Below, one piece after another: positions 34,797 to 44,501 of a stretch of 64,000 nt of DNA (positions are counted from its first letter, which is position 1; every line of letters starts with the position of its first letter). A model generated the notes under the pieces. It was not told the origin of the DNA. It saw only the letters and a list, made by a program, of their open reading frames with translations, and did no database searches. The position numbers and the translations under genes are program-made. Source of the stretch: an uncultured Clostridia bacterium (GTDB lineage Bacteria > Bacillota > Clostridia > Christensenellales > Borkfalkiaceae); the NCBI GenBank assembly GCA_944367565.1, contig CALVWR010000006.1:1-64000 (forward strand), in the 5' to 3' direction.

Positions 34797-35812
34797 TGGC
34801 GTACAGACCGGATCTGATCGACAATAACATTATTCTTACAAGGATACGGCTGGCGCGGAACATCAAGGGCTATCCGTTTTACATAACGGACAAGAGCACG
34901 GCGGGCGAGATCGTGAAGCGCGTAGCGCGGGCGGCGAGCCGGGTAGGGGATTTCCGGCTGTATTATCTTTCCATGATGAGCGAAGCAAAGCGCGAAGCGT
35001 TGAAGGAGCGGCATCTTGTGAGCAGTGCGCTGATCAGGAATGCGGCGCGGAGTGCGGTTCTGATCGACGGTGAAGAGAGTCTTTCGGTCATGATTCACGA
35101 AGAGGACGTTTTAAGAGAGCAGTGTTTCATGCGCGGGCTGGCGCTCAACGAATGTTACAAGCGGCTGGATCAGACGGACGACGAGCTTTCGAAGGCGGTG
35201 GATTTTGCGTTTGACGAAAAGCTGGGGTATCTGACGGCATGTCCTACGAACACGGGGACGGGGCTGCGCGCGTCGGTGATGCTTTTTTTGCCCGCGCTGA
35301 CGGAAAGCGGGAAGCTGAGAGAAGCGATCGGGAAGATCGAAAAGCTGGGACTGACCGTGCGGGGCGCATACGGAGAAGGGAGCGCGGCGGAAGGACATCT
35401 GTATCAGGTGAGCAACGAGATCACGCTGGGGATGAGCGAACGCGAGATCGTGAACGAGGTAGAGGACAACGTACTGCGGATGTGCGAATGGGAGCGCGCG
35501 GCGCAGGAAAGTTATTATCGGCCGATCTTGTTGACGACGGAAAACATATGCCGTCGGGCGCTGGCGGTGCTGGAAAATTCCGTATTGCTGAGTTACAGCG
35601 AATATTTGCAGTATATATCCAGCGTAAAGTTGGGATTATCGTTGGGATTTTTCCGATTTGAGAATCCGCAGGCGATCGACGATCTGACGATCACGGCGCG
35701 GCCGGCGAATCTGTCGGAGCGTGCGGGGAGGACACTGAGCGAGCGGGAAAGCGAGCGGTACCGTGCGGAATTCGTGAAGAAATCGATGATAAAGATCAAA
35801 GGGAGCGAGTGA
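34796..35812 (+). CDS. mcsB: Protein-arginine kinase
   Basis: A 338-residue member of the phosphagen-kinase fold that phosphorylates Arg on misfolded or regulatory proteins and so marks them for ClpCP. Signatures are the N-terminal NNIILTRIRLARNIKGYPF and the catalytic Cys block TACPTNTGTGLRASVM near residue 147-160; ESYYRPILLTTENICRRALAVL is in the C-terminal domain. About 25 residues shorter than in Bacillus at the N terminus. ATG overlaps the mcsA stop (TAATG) and the stop overlaps clpC (TGATG). The eraser YwlE is encoded 3 kb upstream. Confidence 0.95.
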   Translation: MAYRPDLIDNNIILTRIRLARNIKGYPFYITDKSTAGEIVKRVARAASRVGDFRLYYLSMMSEAKREALKERHLVSSALIRNAARSAVLIDGEESLSVMIHEEDVLREQCFMRGLALNECYKRLDQTDDELSKAVDFAFDEKLGYLTACPTNTGTGLRASVMLFLPALTESGKLREAIGKIEKLGLTVRGAYGEGSAAEGHLYQVSNEITLGMSEREIVNEVEDNVLRMCEWERAAQESYYRPILLTTENICRRALAVLENSVLLSYSEYLQYISSVKLGLSLGFFRFENPQAIDDLTITARPANLSERAGRTLSERESERYRAEFVKKSMIKIKGSE

Positions 35813-38256
35813 TGGATAATCTGGAAGACAAATTTTCCACGAATGCGAGAAAAGCGATGGAAGAAGCGGGGCGGATCTCTACGCGGCACGGCTGTTCGTA
35901 TATCGGGAGCGAGCATATACTCTACGGTTTGCTGAGCGTGCCGGACGGGGTTGCAAAGAGCATACTGGTGAATGCGGGCGTGGATCTGAGGCGGTATGAA
36001 TACCGGCTGAAAGGATATGCGGACAAAAATTGCGGGATCGTGGGGCTGACGCCGCGCGCAAAGAGTATGCTGGCGCGGGCGGCGGAGTACGCGATGCAGT
36101 CGGCGGGCGCGTTCATCATCGGCACGGAACACCTGCTTTTATCGATTCTGAGCGTCAAGGACAGCCTTGCGGTCCGGATTTTGAGCGATTTCGGAACGGA
36201 TATCGACGGTATGCTGGAGAAGCTGGAAGAGCAGATCAGCGTCGATTACGAGGAAGAGGAAGAAGAGATCGCGCGTCCGGGAGAGCGGCGGAAGTCGGGA
36301 AACGCGATGAAAGTGCTTGCGGAATACGGCGTGGACATGACGGAGCGCGCGCGGATGGGGAAGCTGGATCCTGTGATCGGCAGGAAAGAGGAGATCGACA
36401 GGATCATTCAGATTCTGACGCGCAGGAGCAAGAACAATCCTGTGCTGATCGGAGAACCGGGCGTAGGCAAGAGCGCGGTGGTGGAAGGACTGGCGCAGGC
36501 GATCGTGCGGGGCGCGGTGCCGGAACTTTTGATCGGCAAGACGGTATTTTCGCTGGACATGGCGGGATTGTTGGCAGGGAGCCGTTATCGGGGGGATTTT
36601 GAAGAGCGGCTGAAGAAGATCGTTTCGGCGATCCGGGAAGACGGGGACATCGTGCTGTTTATCGACGAGATCCACAACATCGTCGGCGCGGGGTCGGCGG
36701 GAGAAGGCAACATGGACGCCGCGAACATTTTAAAACCGATGTTATCGCGCGGCGAACTGCAGACCATCGGCGCGACGACGGTGGAGGAATACAGGAAGTA
36801 TATCGAGAAGGATCCCGCTTTGGAAAGGCGGTTTCAGCCGATCATGGTGGACGCGCCGACGACGGAAGAGAGCGTGGAGATCCTGAAGGGGCTGAGGGAT
36901 CGGTACGAGGCGCATCACAAGGTGAGCATATGCGACGACGCGATCGAAGCGGCGGTGACGTTGTCGGATCGGTATATCACGGACCGTTTTCTGCCCGATA
37001 AGGCGATCGATCTGATCGACGAAGCGGCTTCGCGGGTGAGGCTGGACAGTTACAATCTTCCGGAAGCGGTACGGGAAAAGGAACGGGAGTTCCGCATGGC
37101 TGCGCAGCGGCGGAACGAAGCGTACCGACACGGCGACGCGGCGGGAGCGACGAAATACGAAAAGGAGCTGGATAAAATTTCCGCGGAACTGGATAAGATC
37201 AGGGATCGGCAGGAAGAGATCCGTTTAAAGACGAATCTGGAGATTCACAAGGAAGACGTGGCGAAGATCGTCGCGGCGCAGACGGGGATTCCCGCCGTGA
37301 AGCTGACGGAAACGGAAGCGGAGCGTTTTCTGCGGTTGGAAGAGGAGCTTGCGAAGCGGGTGATCGGGCAGTCGGAAGCGGTAAAAGCGGTGAGTCGCGC
37401 CATACGCCGTGCGCGCGCGGGGCTCAACGACGTCAATCGGCCGCTCGGCAGTTTTATCTTCGTCGGACCGACGGGCGTCGGCAAAACGGAACTTTCCAAA
37501 GCGCTGGCGGAGTGTCTGTTCGACGACGAGAGAAACATGATCCGCATCGACATGAGCGAATACATGGAAAAACATTCGGTTGCGAAGCTGATCGGCGCGC
37601 CTCCGGGATATGTCGGATTTGACGAAGCGGGACAGCTTACGGAGCGGGTGAGAAGGAAACCGTACAGCGTGGTCTTGTTTGACGAGATCGAGAAGGCGCA
37701 TCCCGACATATTCAATCTGATGCTGCAGATTCTCGACGACGGCAGGCTGACGGACAGCCGGGGCAGGGTGGTGAGCTTCCGGAACACGATCATCATCATG
37801 ACGTCCAACGTAGGCGCGAGCGAAGTGAAAGGCGGATCGGCGCTGGGATTCGGCGCGGCGGACAGAACGGCGGAATACGAAAGAATGAGCGAGCGGATCC
37901 GGAGCGCGCTGAAAGATCATTTCCGACCGGAATTTCTCAACCGGGTGGACGAGATCGTCATCTTTGAAAAATTGGGAAAAGAGGATGCGGAACGCATTGT
38001 GGAGTTACTGCTCGGCGGATTGAGAAAGCGTCTGGAAGGAATGGGAATTCAGTTCTGCGTGACGAAAAAGGCGCTGGATCTGATCACCGCAAGCGGATAT
38101 GACGACGAATACGGGGCGCGTCCGCTGAAGCGGAATATCCGAAGGCTGGTGGAAGACAGGCTTTCGGAAGAAGTGTTGCGGGGACATATTCGGGAAGGCG
38201 AAACGGTCACGGTGGACAGCGACGGCAAAGAACTGATTTTCCGGTCGGAAAAATAA
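35812..38256 (+). CDS. clpC: ATP-dependent Clp protease ATPase subunit ClpC
   Basis: An 814-residue Hsp100 unfoldase that feeds proteins to ClpP. Residues 1-150 form the double Clp N domain, which docks phospho-arginine and adaptors. The first AAA+ module has GEPGVGKSA near residue 214. A middle coiled segment near 430-460, [27 protein letters not shown], is short as in ClpC rather than ClpB and resembles the UVR-type region. The second AAA+ module has [10 protein letters not shown] near 553, and LGF near 678 is the ClpP-docking tripeptide. I start at ATG 35812, not the GTG just before. No clpP is in the window. Confidence 0.96.
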   Translation: MDNLEDKFSTNARKAMEEAGRISTRHGCSYIGSEHILYGLLSVPDGVAKSILVNAGVDLRRYEYRLKGYADKNCGIVGLTPRAKSMLARAAEYAMQSAGAFIIGTEHLLLSILSVKDSLAVRILSDFGTDIDGMLEKLEEQISVDYEEEEEEIARPGERRKSGNAMKVLAEYGVDMTERARMGKLDPVIGRKEEIDRIIQILTRRSKNNPVLIGEPGVGKSAVVEGLAQAIVRGAVPELLIGKTVFSLDMAGLLAGSRYRGDFEERLKKIVSAIREDGDIVLFIDEIHNIVGAGSAGEGNMDAANILKPMLSRGELQTIGATTVEEYRKYIEKDPALERRFQPIMVDAPTTEESVEILKGLRDRYEAHHKVSICDDAIEAAVTLSDRYITDRFLPDKAIDLIDEAASRVRLDSYNLPEAVREKEREFRMAAQRRNEAYRHGDAAGATKYEKELDKISAELDKIRDRQEEIRLKTNLEIHKEDVAKIVAAQTGIPAVKLTETEAERFLRLEEELAKRVIGQSEAVKAVSRAIRRARAGLNDVNRPLGSFIFVGPTGVGKTELSKALAECLFDDERNMIRIDMSEYMEKHSVAKLIGAPPGYVGFDEAGQLTERVRRKPYSVVLFDEIEKAHPDIFNLMLQILDDGRLTDSRGRVVSFRNTIIIMTSNVGASEVKGGSALGFGAADRTAEYERMSERIRSALKDHFRPEFLNRVDEIVIFEKLGKEDAERIVELLLGGLRKRLEGMGIQFCVTKKALDLITASGYDDEYGARPLKRNIRRLVEDRLSEEVLRGHIREGETVTVDSDGKELIFRSEK

Positions 38257-38346
38257 AGGGAAAGAAGTTTGTTGCGGCGAATAATATAATAAAGGACCGA
38301 CGGTGCGTCGGCCGACGGGGGGAATAAAACACGGGAGGCATCATTG

Positions 38347-38883
38347 ATGAACATTGAAATCATCGAAAGGAACTATGAAGCAAGCGAACATCTGAAACGG
38401 ATCGTCGAACAGAAGCTGGAGAAGCTGGATAAATATTTTGACGATACGGAAACGAAATGCAAGGTGTATTTCAAGAAGGAAAACATCTCGTTGAAAACCG
38501 AAGTGATGCTGGAATATCAGGGAAAGATGATCCGGGCGCAGGAGATCAGCGACAATTTTTACGAAAACATCGATAAGATCCTGCCGAAGATAGAAGGGCA
38601 GATCAGGAAATACCGTACGAAGTTCGATAAGGCGCAGAAGAACGGCGCGTTCAAGGAACACAGGATTTATGAAACGGAGGAAGCGGAAGAACCCGAAAGG
38701 GCAAAGCGGATCGTGAAGGAGAAGCATTTCAAGTTAAAGCCGATGCTTGTGGAAGAGGCGGCGGAAGAAATGGATATGCTTGGACATTCGTTTTACATTT
38801 TTTTCGATCTGAAAACGCAGGGCGTGAAAGTATTATATAAGCGCAGCGACGGGAATCTGGGATTGATCGACGCGGAGGTTTAA
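38347..38883 (+). CDS. hpf: Ribosome hibernation-promoting factor, long form
   Basis: A 178-residue protein that pairs 70S ribosomes into inactive 100S dimers under starvation. Residues 1-100 form the S30AE domain (NIEIIERNYEASEHLKRIVEQKLEKLDKYF), which binds the decoding site; a charged linker follows, and residues about 120-178 are the dimerising tail (FKLKPMLVEEAAEEMDMLGHSFYIFFD). GGGAGG lies eight bases before ATG 38347. The gap after clpC contains a possible TATAAT at 38285-38290 but no matching -35, so its promoter is unclear. Confidence 0.95.
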   Translation: MNIEIIERNYEASEHLKRIVEQKLEKLDKYFDDTETKCKVYFKKENISLKTEVMLEYQGKMIRAQEISDNFYENIDKILPKIEGQIRKYRTKFDKAQKNGAFKEHRIYETEEAEEPERAKRIVKEKHFKLKPMLVEEAAEEMDMLGHSFYIFFDLKTQGVKVLYKRSDGNLGLIDAEV

Positions 38884-38894
38884 GGCATAAAGGT

Positions 38895-39692
38895 ATGCAG
38901 ATCGGCGTTTCGACGGCGTCGCTGTTCGTGCGGAAGACCACGGAAGACGCGCTGTCTTACATCAGGGAAGAAAACATTCCGTATACGGAAGTATTTTTGT
39001 CGACGTACCGGGAATACAACCGTGCGTTCGGAAAGCTGCTGAAGGAACGGCTTGCGGGCGGGAAAACGAAAGTGCATTCGGTTCACACGCTGAACACGCA
39101 GTTCGAGCCGCAGCTTTACAGCGTGAACCCGCGCGCGGCGGAAGATTCCTTCGACATACTGGAAGGCGTCATGGAAGCGGCGGAAGAGATCGGCGCGAAG
39201 TATTACACCTTTCACGGCGTGGCGAGGCTGAAGAAGACGCCCTTCAGAATGGATTACGATCGGGTCGGAAAGATCACGGAGAAAATTTTTTCCGCCTGCG
39301 CGGCGCACGGGGTAACGCTCAGCTACGAAACGGTGCATTGGTGTTACTATAATTACATCGGATTTTTCAGAGAAATCAAGAAGCGGTGTCCCGGTCTGAA
39401 GGGGACGCTGGACATCAAACAGGCGCGGCAGAGCGGGGTGTTTTACGGCGACTTCATCGACGAGATGGGAAGCGACATCGTCACGGTGCATCTTTCCGAT
39501 CTCGACGAAAACGGAAAGATGTGTCTGCCGGGGAAGGGTTGTTTTGATTTTGCGGAGTTGTTCCGGCGGCTGAAAGACGTCGGGTTTTCCGGTGCGATGC
39601 TGATTGAAGCGTATCAGGGGGACTACGGGGAGTTGTCGGAACTGAAAGAATCCGTGGAATTTATATCGGAACTTTCCGAGAGAATATTTTAG
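38895..39692 (+). CDS. Sugar phosphate isomerase/epimerase-like TIM-barrel protein
   Basis: A 265-residue protein of the xylose-isomerase-like TIM-barrel family (AP endonuclease 2 superfamily). It starts MQIGVSTASLF and has metal-ligand segments KYYTFHGVA, TLSYETVHW (Glu), GTLDIKQARQSG (Asp), DIVTVHLSDLDENGKMCLPGKG and AMLIEAYQGD (Glu). Known relatives epimerise or isomerise sugars such as hydroxypyruvate, inosose or tagatose, or repair DNA, so the substrate is open. It is 11 bases after hpf and is followed by a large hairpin that ends the unit. Confidence 0.8.
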   Translation: MQIGVSTASLFVRKTTEDALSYIREENIPYTEVFLSTYREYNRAFGKLLKERLAGGKTKVHSVHTLNTQFEPQLYSVNPRAAEDSFDILEGVMEAAEEIGAKYYTFHGVARLKKTPFRMDYDRVGKITEKIFSACAAHGVTLSYETVHWCYYNYIGFFREIKKRCPGLKGTLDIKQARQSGVFYGDFIDEMGSDIVTVHLSDLDENGKMCLPGKGCFDFAELFRRLKDVGFSGAMLIEAYQGDYGELSELKESVEFISELSERIF

Positions 39693-39696
39693 CATG

Positions 39697-39738
39697 ACGG
39701 GCGGCGGGACTTTTTCGGATAAAAGTCCCGCCGCCCGT
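39697..39738. repeat. Eighteen-base-pair hairpin ending the hpf unit
   Basis: ACGGGCGGCGGGACTTTT pairs with AAAAGTCCCGCCGCCCGT around a short loop. Only TTG follows before a run of A, so it is not a classical intrinsic terminator. Confidence 0.75.
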
Positions 39739-39780
39739 TTGAAAAAAACCGATATATGACAAAAAAATACAAAATTAGTA

Positions 39781-39809
39781 TTGACAATAAATGGAAATTA
39801 TATTAAAAT
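39781..39809 (+). promoter_or_regulatory. SigA-type promoter of pgi and probably the glycogen genes
   Basis: Consensus TTGACA (39781-39786) and TAAAAT (39804-39809) are 17 bases apart in an AT-rich stretch, 48 bases before the pgi start. No second clear promoter was seen before glgB. Confidence 0.8.
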
Positions 39810-39857
39810 AATACTAAGCAATTTATCAGTAAACAAAAGGAAAAAAAGGAGATTGGA

Positions 39858-41294
39858 ATGAAGGCGAAATATCTTCACGCGAAATGGCAGAAAGCCATGC
39901 GCTTAAGGCTTGATTATAATAACATGATGACGGAGTTCGTCGGAGAGGAGCAGGGGATCTCGCAGGGGGATCTCCGGGCGAAGAAGGACGTGATCACGGC
40001 GGCTTTTGAAGCGGTGCGGGCAAAGCGCGGAACGGGTATGATGGGCTGGACGGAGCTGCCGTACAATCAGAAAGAAGTGGTGGCGGATATACTTGCCACG
40101 GCAAAAGAAATACGGAAATCGTGCGACGCGTTTGTCGTTCTGGGGATCGGCGGATCGGCGTTGGGGCCGATCGCGGTGATGCAGGCGCTGAAGCATCTGC
40201 ATTACAATGACCTGTCGAAGGCGCAGCGCAAGGGTCCGAAGTTTTATGTGGAAGACAACGTGGATCCCGAACGGATGAAGGCGCTTCTCGACGTGATCGA
40301 CGTAAAGAAGACGGTATTCAACGTGATCACGAAGAGCGGATCGACGAGCGAAACGATGTCGCAGTATCTGATCATATACGATCTGCTGAAAAAAGCGTTG
40401 GGAGACGACGCGGCAAAGCACATTGTCGCCACGACGTCGGAAAACAAAGGGAATCTGATCAGGCTGGCGAAGCAGGAAGGGTTCAAAACATTTTATATCC
40501 CGGACGGCGTGGGCGGCAGATTTTCGGAATTGAGCCCGGTGGGGTTATTGCCGGCGGCGGTGGTCGGGATCGATATCCGGCAGATGCTTGCGGGCGCGGC
40601 GTTCATGGACAAGCTGTGCGGGGAGACGCGTCTGAGAAAGAATCCCGCGCTGATGTCGGCGGCGCTGTCGTATCTGGCGATGGAGAAGGGCAAGAACATT
40701 TCGGTGATGATGCCCTATGCGGATTCGTTGCGGTATATGTCGGACTGGTACTGCCAGCTCTGGGCGGAAAGTCTGGGAAAAGCGGAAAACGTCGCGGGAA
40801 AAATCGTGAACGTCGGGCAGACGCCCGTGAAGGCGCTCGGCGTGACCGATCAGCACTCGCAGGTGCAGTTATACAGGGAAGGTCCGTTCGATAAGGTGGT
40901 GACCTTTCTGGCGGTAGACGGATACCGTACGGAGTGCGCGATTGCGGACGGATGCGAAGAGATTCCCGACGTGAATTTCCTTTGCGGTCATACGCTGAAC
41001 GAACTGATCGACGCGGAGAGGAAGGCGACGGAATACGCGCTGACGGTATCGAAGCGGCTGAATCGGACGATCTATCTGCCGGAAGTGAACGCGTTCACGG
41101 TGGGAGAGCTACTGTATTTTTACGAAATGGAAACGGCGTTTTGCGGCGAGATGCTGGGGATCGATACGTATAATCAGCCCGGCGTCGAAGCGGGGAAAAA
41201 CGCGACGTATGCGCTTCTGGGAAGAAAGGGATACGAATCGACCAGAAAAGAGATGGAAGCTGCCAAAGCGAAAAAAGACGAATATATCTGTTAA
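39858..41294 (+). CDS. pgi: Glucose-6-phosphate isomerase
   Basis: A 478-residue isomerase that joins fructose 6-phosphate and glucose 6-phosphate, feeding glycogen synthesis downstream. Motifs are LGIGGSALGPIAVMQAL, the phosphate-loop TKSGSTSETMSQYL, GGRFSELSPVGLLPAAVVG and a late active-site region NQPGVEAGK with catalytic Lys. AAGGAG lies before the ATG. Phosphoglucomutase, needed to link it to GlgC, is not in the window. Confidence 0.96.
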   Translation: MKAKYLHAKWQKAMRLRLDYNNMMTEFVGEEQGISQGDLRAKKDVITAAFEAVRAKRGTGMMGWTELPYNQKEVVADILATAKEIRKSCDAFVVLGIGGSALGPIAVMQALKHLHYNDLSKAQRKGPKFYVEDNVDPERMKALLDVIDVKKTVFNVITKSGSTSETMSQYLIIYDLLKKALGDDAAKHIVATTSENKGNLIRLAKQEGFKTFYIPDGVGGRFSELSPVGLLPAAVVGIDIRQMLAGAAFMDKLCGETRLRKNPALMSAALSYLAMEKGKNISVMMPYADSLRYMSDWYCQLWAESLGKAENVAGKIVNVGQTPVKALGVTDQHSQVQLYREGPFDKVVTFLAVDGYRTECAIADGCEEIPDVNFLCGHTLNELIDAERKATEYALTVSKRLNRTIYLPEVNAFTVGELLYFYEMETAFCGEMLGIDTYNQPGVEAGKNATYALLGRKGYESTRKEMEAAKAKKDEYIC

Positions 41295-41300
41295 AGGTAT

Positions 41301-41334
41301 TTTTGCCGCAGCTTGAAAACAAGCTGCGGCAAAA
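41301..41334. repeat. Fourteen-base-pair hairpin between pgi and glgB
   Basis: TTTTGCCGCAGCTT (41301-41314) pairs with AAGCTGCGGCAAAA (41321-41334). No T-run follows, and no promoter for glgB was seen, so it may be a processing or attenuation site and not a full stop. Confidence 0.65.
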
Positions 41335-41363
41335 TTAAATTGATAAGCCGGAAGGGAAAAAAG

Positions 41364-43232
41364 ATGGAAGAAAATTTACCGTTATATCTGTTTCATCAGG
41401 GTACGAATTTCCGCGCATACGAATATCTGGGCGCGCATCCGGAGAGGAGGGGCGGCAAGAAGGGCGTTTGTTTCAGGACCTGGGCGCCGGCAGCGGAAAG
41501 CGTATCCGTCGTGGGGGACTTCAACGGCTGGGACAGCGGCAAAAATCCGATGGAGCGCATCAGCGGCAACGGCGTGTACGAAACCTTTATCGCGGGATTG
41601 CGGGAATACGATAATTACAAATTTGCGGTAAAATCGGAAAAAGGGACGGTATATAAAGCGGATCCGTACGCATTTCATGCGGAAACGCCGTCGGGCACGG
41701 CGTCGAAGATTTATGAACTGAGCGGATTTCGTTGGGACGACGGCGCGTATTGCGCGGAGAGAAAGAAGAGAAACATTTACCGTTCTCCCGTCAATATTTA
41801 CGAAGTCAATCTCGGAAGCTGGAAGAAGAAAGAAAACGGGGATTATCTGAGTTATACGGAACTCGCGGAGCAGCTGGTGCCGTACGTCAGGGAAATGGGA
41901 TACACGCACGTGGAATTCATGCCGGTATCGGAGTACCCGTACGACGGGAGCTGGGGCTATCAGATTACGGGATATTATGCGGTGACGTCGCGGTTCGGCA
42001 CGCCGCACGATTTCATGAAGCTGGTGAACGAATTTCACAAAGCGGGGATCGGGGTGATTCTGGACTGGGTGCCGGCGCATTTTCCGAAAGACGAACAAGG
42101 CTTATACGAATTCGACGGAGGTCCGTGTTACGAATACAGCGATCCGAAGAAGATGGAAAACAAAGGCTGGGGAACGCGGGTATTCGATTGGGGCAGGAAC
42201 GAAGTACGCAGTTTTCTGATCTCGAACGCGATGTTTTTCTTTGAGAAGTATCATATCGACGGACTCAGGGTAGACGCGGTGGCGTCGATGCTGTATCTGG
42301 ATTACGACAGGAAGGACGGGGAATGGACGCCGAACGAATACGGCGGGAATTACAATCTGGAAGCGATTTCGTTTTTTAGGGCGCTGAACGAAGCGGTTTT
42401 CGGTTCGTACCCTTATGCGATGATGATTGCGGAGGAATCGACGGCGTTTCCGATGATCACGAAGCCCGCGTATCTGGGAGGGCTCGGGTTTAATTTCAAG
42501 TGGAACATGGGCTGGATGAACGATACGCTTTCGTATATGCAGACCGACCCGTATTTCAGAAAAGACCATCACAACAAGATGACGTTTTCGATGTATTATG
42601 CCTTCAGCGAAAACTTCATATTGCCGATCTCGCACGACGAAGTCGTACACGGGAAGAAGTCGCTTTTGGACAAGATGCCGGGGAATTACGAGGACAAGTT
42701 TGCGAATCTGAGGGCGTACCTCGGGTATATGTACTCGCATCCGGGGAAGAAATTGCTTTTCATGGGTGCGGAATTCGGGCAATTCAAGGAATGGGCGTAC
42801 AAAGAAGGGTTGGAATTTTTCCTGTTAAGATACGCGCAGCACGCGAAGCTGCACCGTTACGTGAAGGAAATCAACGAAACGTATAAAGGCACGGCGCCTT
42901 TATATGAGATCGAGGATTCCTGGGAAGGATTCGAGTGGATCTGCGCCGACGAACGGGACAGGAATATTCTGGCGTACAAGCGGTTTGCGAAGGACGGGAC
43001 GCCGTTATATGTCGCGATCAATTTTTCGGGATGCGACGCGGTGAATTTCGAACTGAAAGCGGACCGCGGACGGTACAGGATTCTGTTGAACAGCGACGCG
43101 GCGAAATACGGCGGCGCGGGCAGGCTGAAGCAGCGGATATTTCCGGCGAAGCGTACCAGGAAGGGCGACGTGAACTGTTATATGAAATTCACGTTGCCGA
43201 GGTTGAGTTGTGTATATCTTGTCAAGGAATGA
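41364..43232 (+). CDS. glgB: 1,4-alpha-glucan branching enzyme
   Basis: A 622-residue GH13 enzyme that makes the alpha-1,6 branches of glycogen. Residues about 20-115 are the CBM48 domain (CFRTWAPAAESVSVVGDFNGWD). The barrel holds EFMPVSEYPYDGSWGYQ, the nucleophile Asp in GLRVDAVASMLYLDY, the acid Glu in MMIAEEST and the third Asp in ISHDEVVHGKKS. The C-terminal beta domain ends the protein. ATG 41364 has AAGGGAAAAAAG upstream; an earlier in-frame start overlaps the hairpin and is unlikely. It is the first glycogen gene after pgi. Confidence 0.95.
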   Translation: MEENLPLYLFHQGTNFRAYEYLGAHPERRGGKKGVCFRTWAPAAESVSVVGDFNGWDSGKNPMERISGNGVYETFIAGLREYDNYKFAVKSEKGTVYKADPYAFHAETPSGTASKIYELSGFRWDDGAYCAERKKRNIYRSPVNIYEVNLGSWKKKENGDYLSYTELAEQLVPYVREMGYTHVEFMPVSEYPYDGSWGYQITGYYAVTSRFGTPHDFMKLVNEFHKAGIGVILDWVPAHFPKDEQGLYEFDGGPCYEYSDPKKMENKGWGTRVFDWGRNEVRSFLISNAMFFFEKYHIDGLRVDAVASMLYLDYDRKDGEWTPNEYGGNYNLEAISFFRALNEAVFGSYPYAMMIAEESTAFPMITKPAYLGGLGFNFKWNMGWMNDTLSYMQTDPYFRKDHHNKMTFSMYYAFSENFILPISHDEVVHGKKSLLDKMPGNYEDKFANLRAYLGYMYSHPGKKLLFMGAEFGQFKEWAYKEGLEFFLLRYAQHAKLHRYVKEINETYKGTAPLYEIEDSWEGFEWICADERDRNILAYKRFAKDGTPLYVAINFSGCDAVNFELKADRGRYRILLNSDAAKYGGAGRLKQRIFPAKRTRKGDVNCYMKFTLPRLSCVYLVKE

Positions 43233-43292
43233 GTAAAGAAGGCGAAAGACGGACGCTAAGATAAAAATATTATGAATGGAAGGGGAACTGCA

Positions 43293-44501
43293 ATGGTAAG
43301 AAAAAAGAAATGTGTGGCAATGCTGCTCGCCGGAGGACAAGGAAGCAGGCTTTACGCGTTGACGAATAAGATTGCAAAGCCTGCGGTTTCGTTCGGCGGG
43401 AAATACCGGATTATCGATTTTCCGTTATCGAATTGCGTCAATTCGGGGATCGATACGGTCGGGGTACTCACGCAATATCAGCCGCTTTTGCTGAACGACT
43501 ACATCGGCAACGGGCAGCCGTGGGATCTGGACAGGGCATACGGAGGGGTTCATATTCTGTCGCCTTATCAGGGGAAACATTCGTCGGACTGGTACAAGGG
43601 GACGGCGAACGCGATCTATCAGAACCTGCATTTTATCAAGCAGTTCAATCCGGAGTATGTCCTGGTGCTGTCGGGAGATCACATCTATAAAATGGATTAT
43701 TCGAGGATGCTGAACTACCATATTCTGAACGGCGCGGACTGCACGATCGCGGCGATCCGCGTATCCATCGAAGAGGCGTCGCGGTTCGGGATCCTGAACG
43801 TGGACGAAAACGACGTGATCTACGAATTTGAAGAAAAACCGAAGAAGCCGAAGAGCACGCTGGCTTCGATGGGGATTTATATATTCTCGGCGGCGAAGCT
43901 GTACCGGTATCTGGAAGAGGACGCGGCGAAAGAGAAATCGAGCAATGACTTCGGAAAGGACGTGTTGCCGGCGATGCTGGCGAACGGGGAGAAGATGTGC
44001 GCCTATCTGTTCGACGGGTACTGGAAGGACGTAGGAACCATCCAGTCGCTGTACGACGCGAACATGGATCTTCTGGGCGACACGCCGAAGCTGAACGTGA
44101 GCGACGCGTCGTGGAAGATTCAGTCGAGGAGTCCGCTGTCGCCGCCGCACTATCTGTCCGACAAGGCAAAGGTAAACAACAGCATCGTGCTTTCGGGGTG
44201 CGAGATCTTCGGAACGGTGGAAAACTCCGTACTGTCGAGTAACGTCATCGTGAAGGAAGGCGCGATCGTGAGGAACAGCATCGTGATGGAGGACAGCGTG
44301 ATCGGTGAGGGTTCGGTCGTGGAGTACTCGATCGTCGACGAGAACACGAACATCGGGAAGAACGTGAAGTTCGGAGAAGCGAAGGAAACGGGAAAAGGGA
44401 TCGCGGTGATCGGGAGGGATCTGCACGTGGCGGACGGTGCGGAAGTCCCGGGCGGCGCGATGATAGAAAAGGACATAACGAAGGGGGAGGAGAAAGAATG
44501 A
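43293..44501 (+). CDS. glgC: Glucose-1-phosphate adenylyltransferase, catalytic subunit
   Basis: A 402-residue enzyme that makes ADP-glucose, the committed step. The N-terminal nucleotide loop is [35 protein letters not shown] follows, and the glucose-1-phosphate site [10 protein letters not shown] is present. The C-terminal third is a left-handed beta helix of hexapeptide repeats ([24 protein letters not shown]). I start at ATG 43293, which follows GGAAGGGG; ATG 43272 is an alternative. Its stop overlaps the glgD start by four bases, supporting a GlgC-GlgD complex as in Bacillus. Confidence 0.96.
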   Translation: MVRKKKCVAMLLAGGQGSRLYALTNKIAKPAVSFGGKYRIIDFPLSNCVNSGIDTVGVLTQYQPLLLNDYIGNGQPWDLDRAYGGVHILSPYQGKHSSDWYKGTANAIYQNLHFIKQFNPEYVLVLSGDHIYKMDYSRMLNYHILNGADCTIAAIRVSIEEASRFGILNVDENDVIYEFEEKPKKPKSTLASMGIYIFSAAKLYRYLEEDAAKEKSSNDFGKDVLPAMLANGEKMCAYLFDGYWKDVGTIQSLYDANMDLLGDTPKLNVSDASWKIQSRSPLSPPHYLSDKAKVNNSIVLSGCEIFGTVENSVLSSNVIVKEGAIVRNSIVMEDSVIGEGSVVEYSIVDENTNIGKNVKFGEAKETGKGIAVIGRDLHVADGAEVPGGAMIEKDITKGEEKE

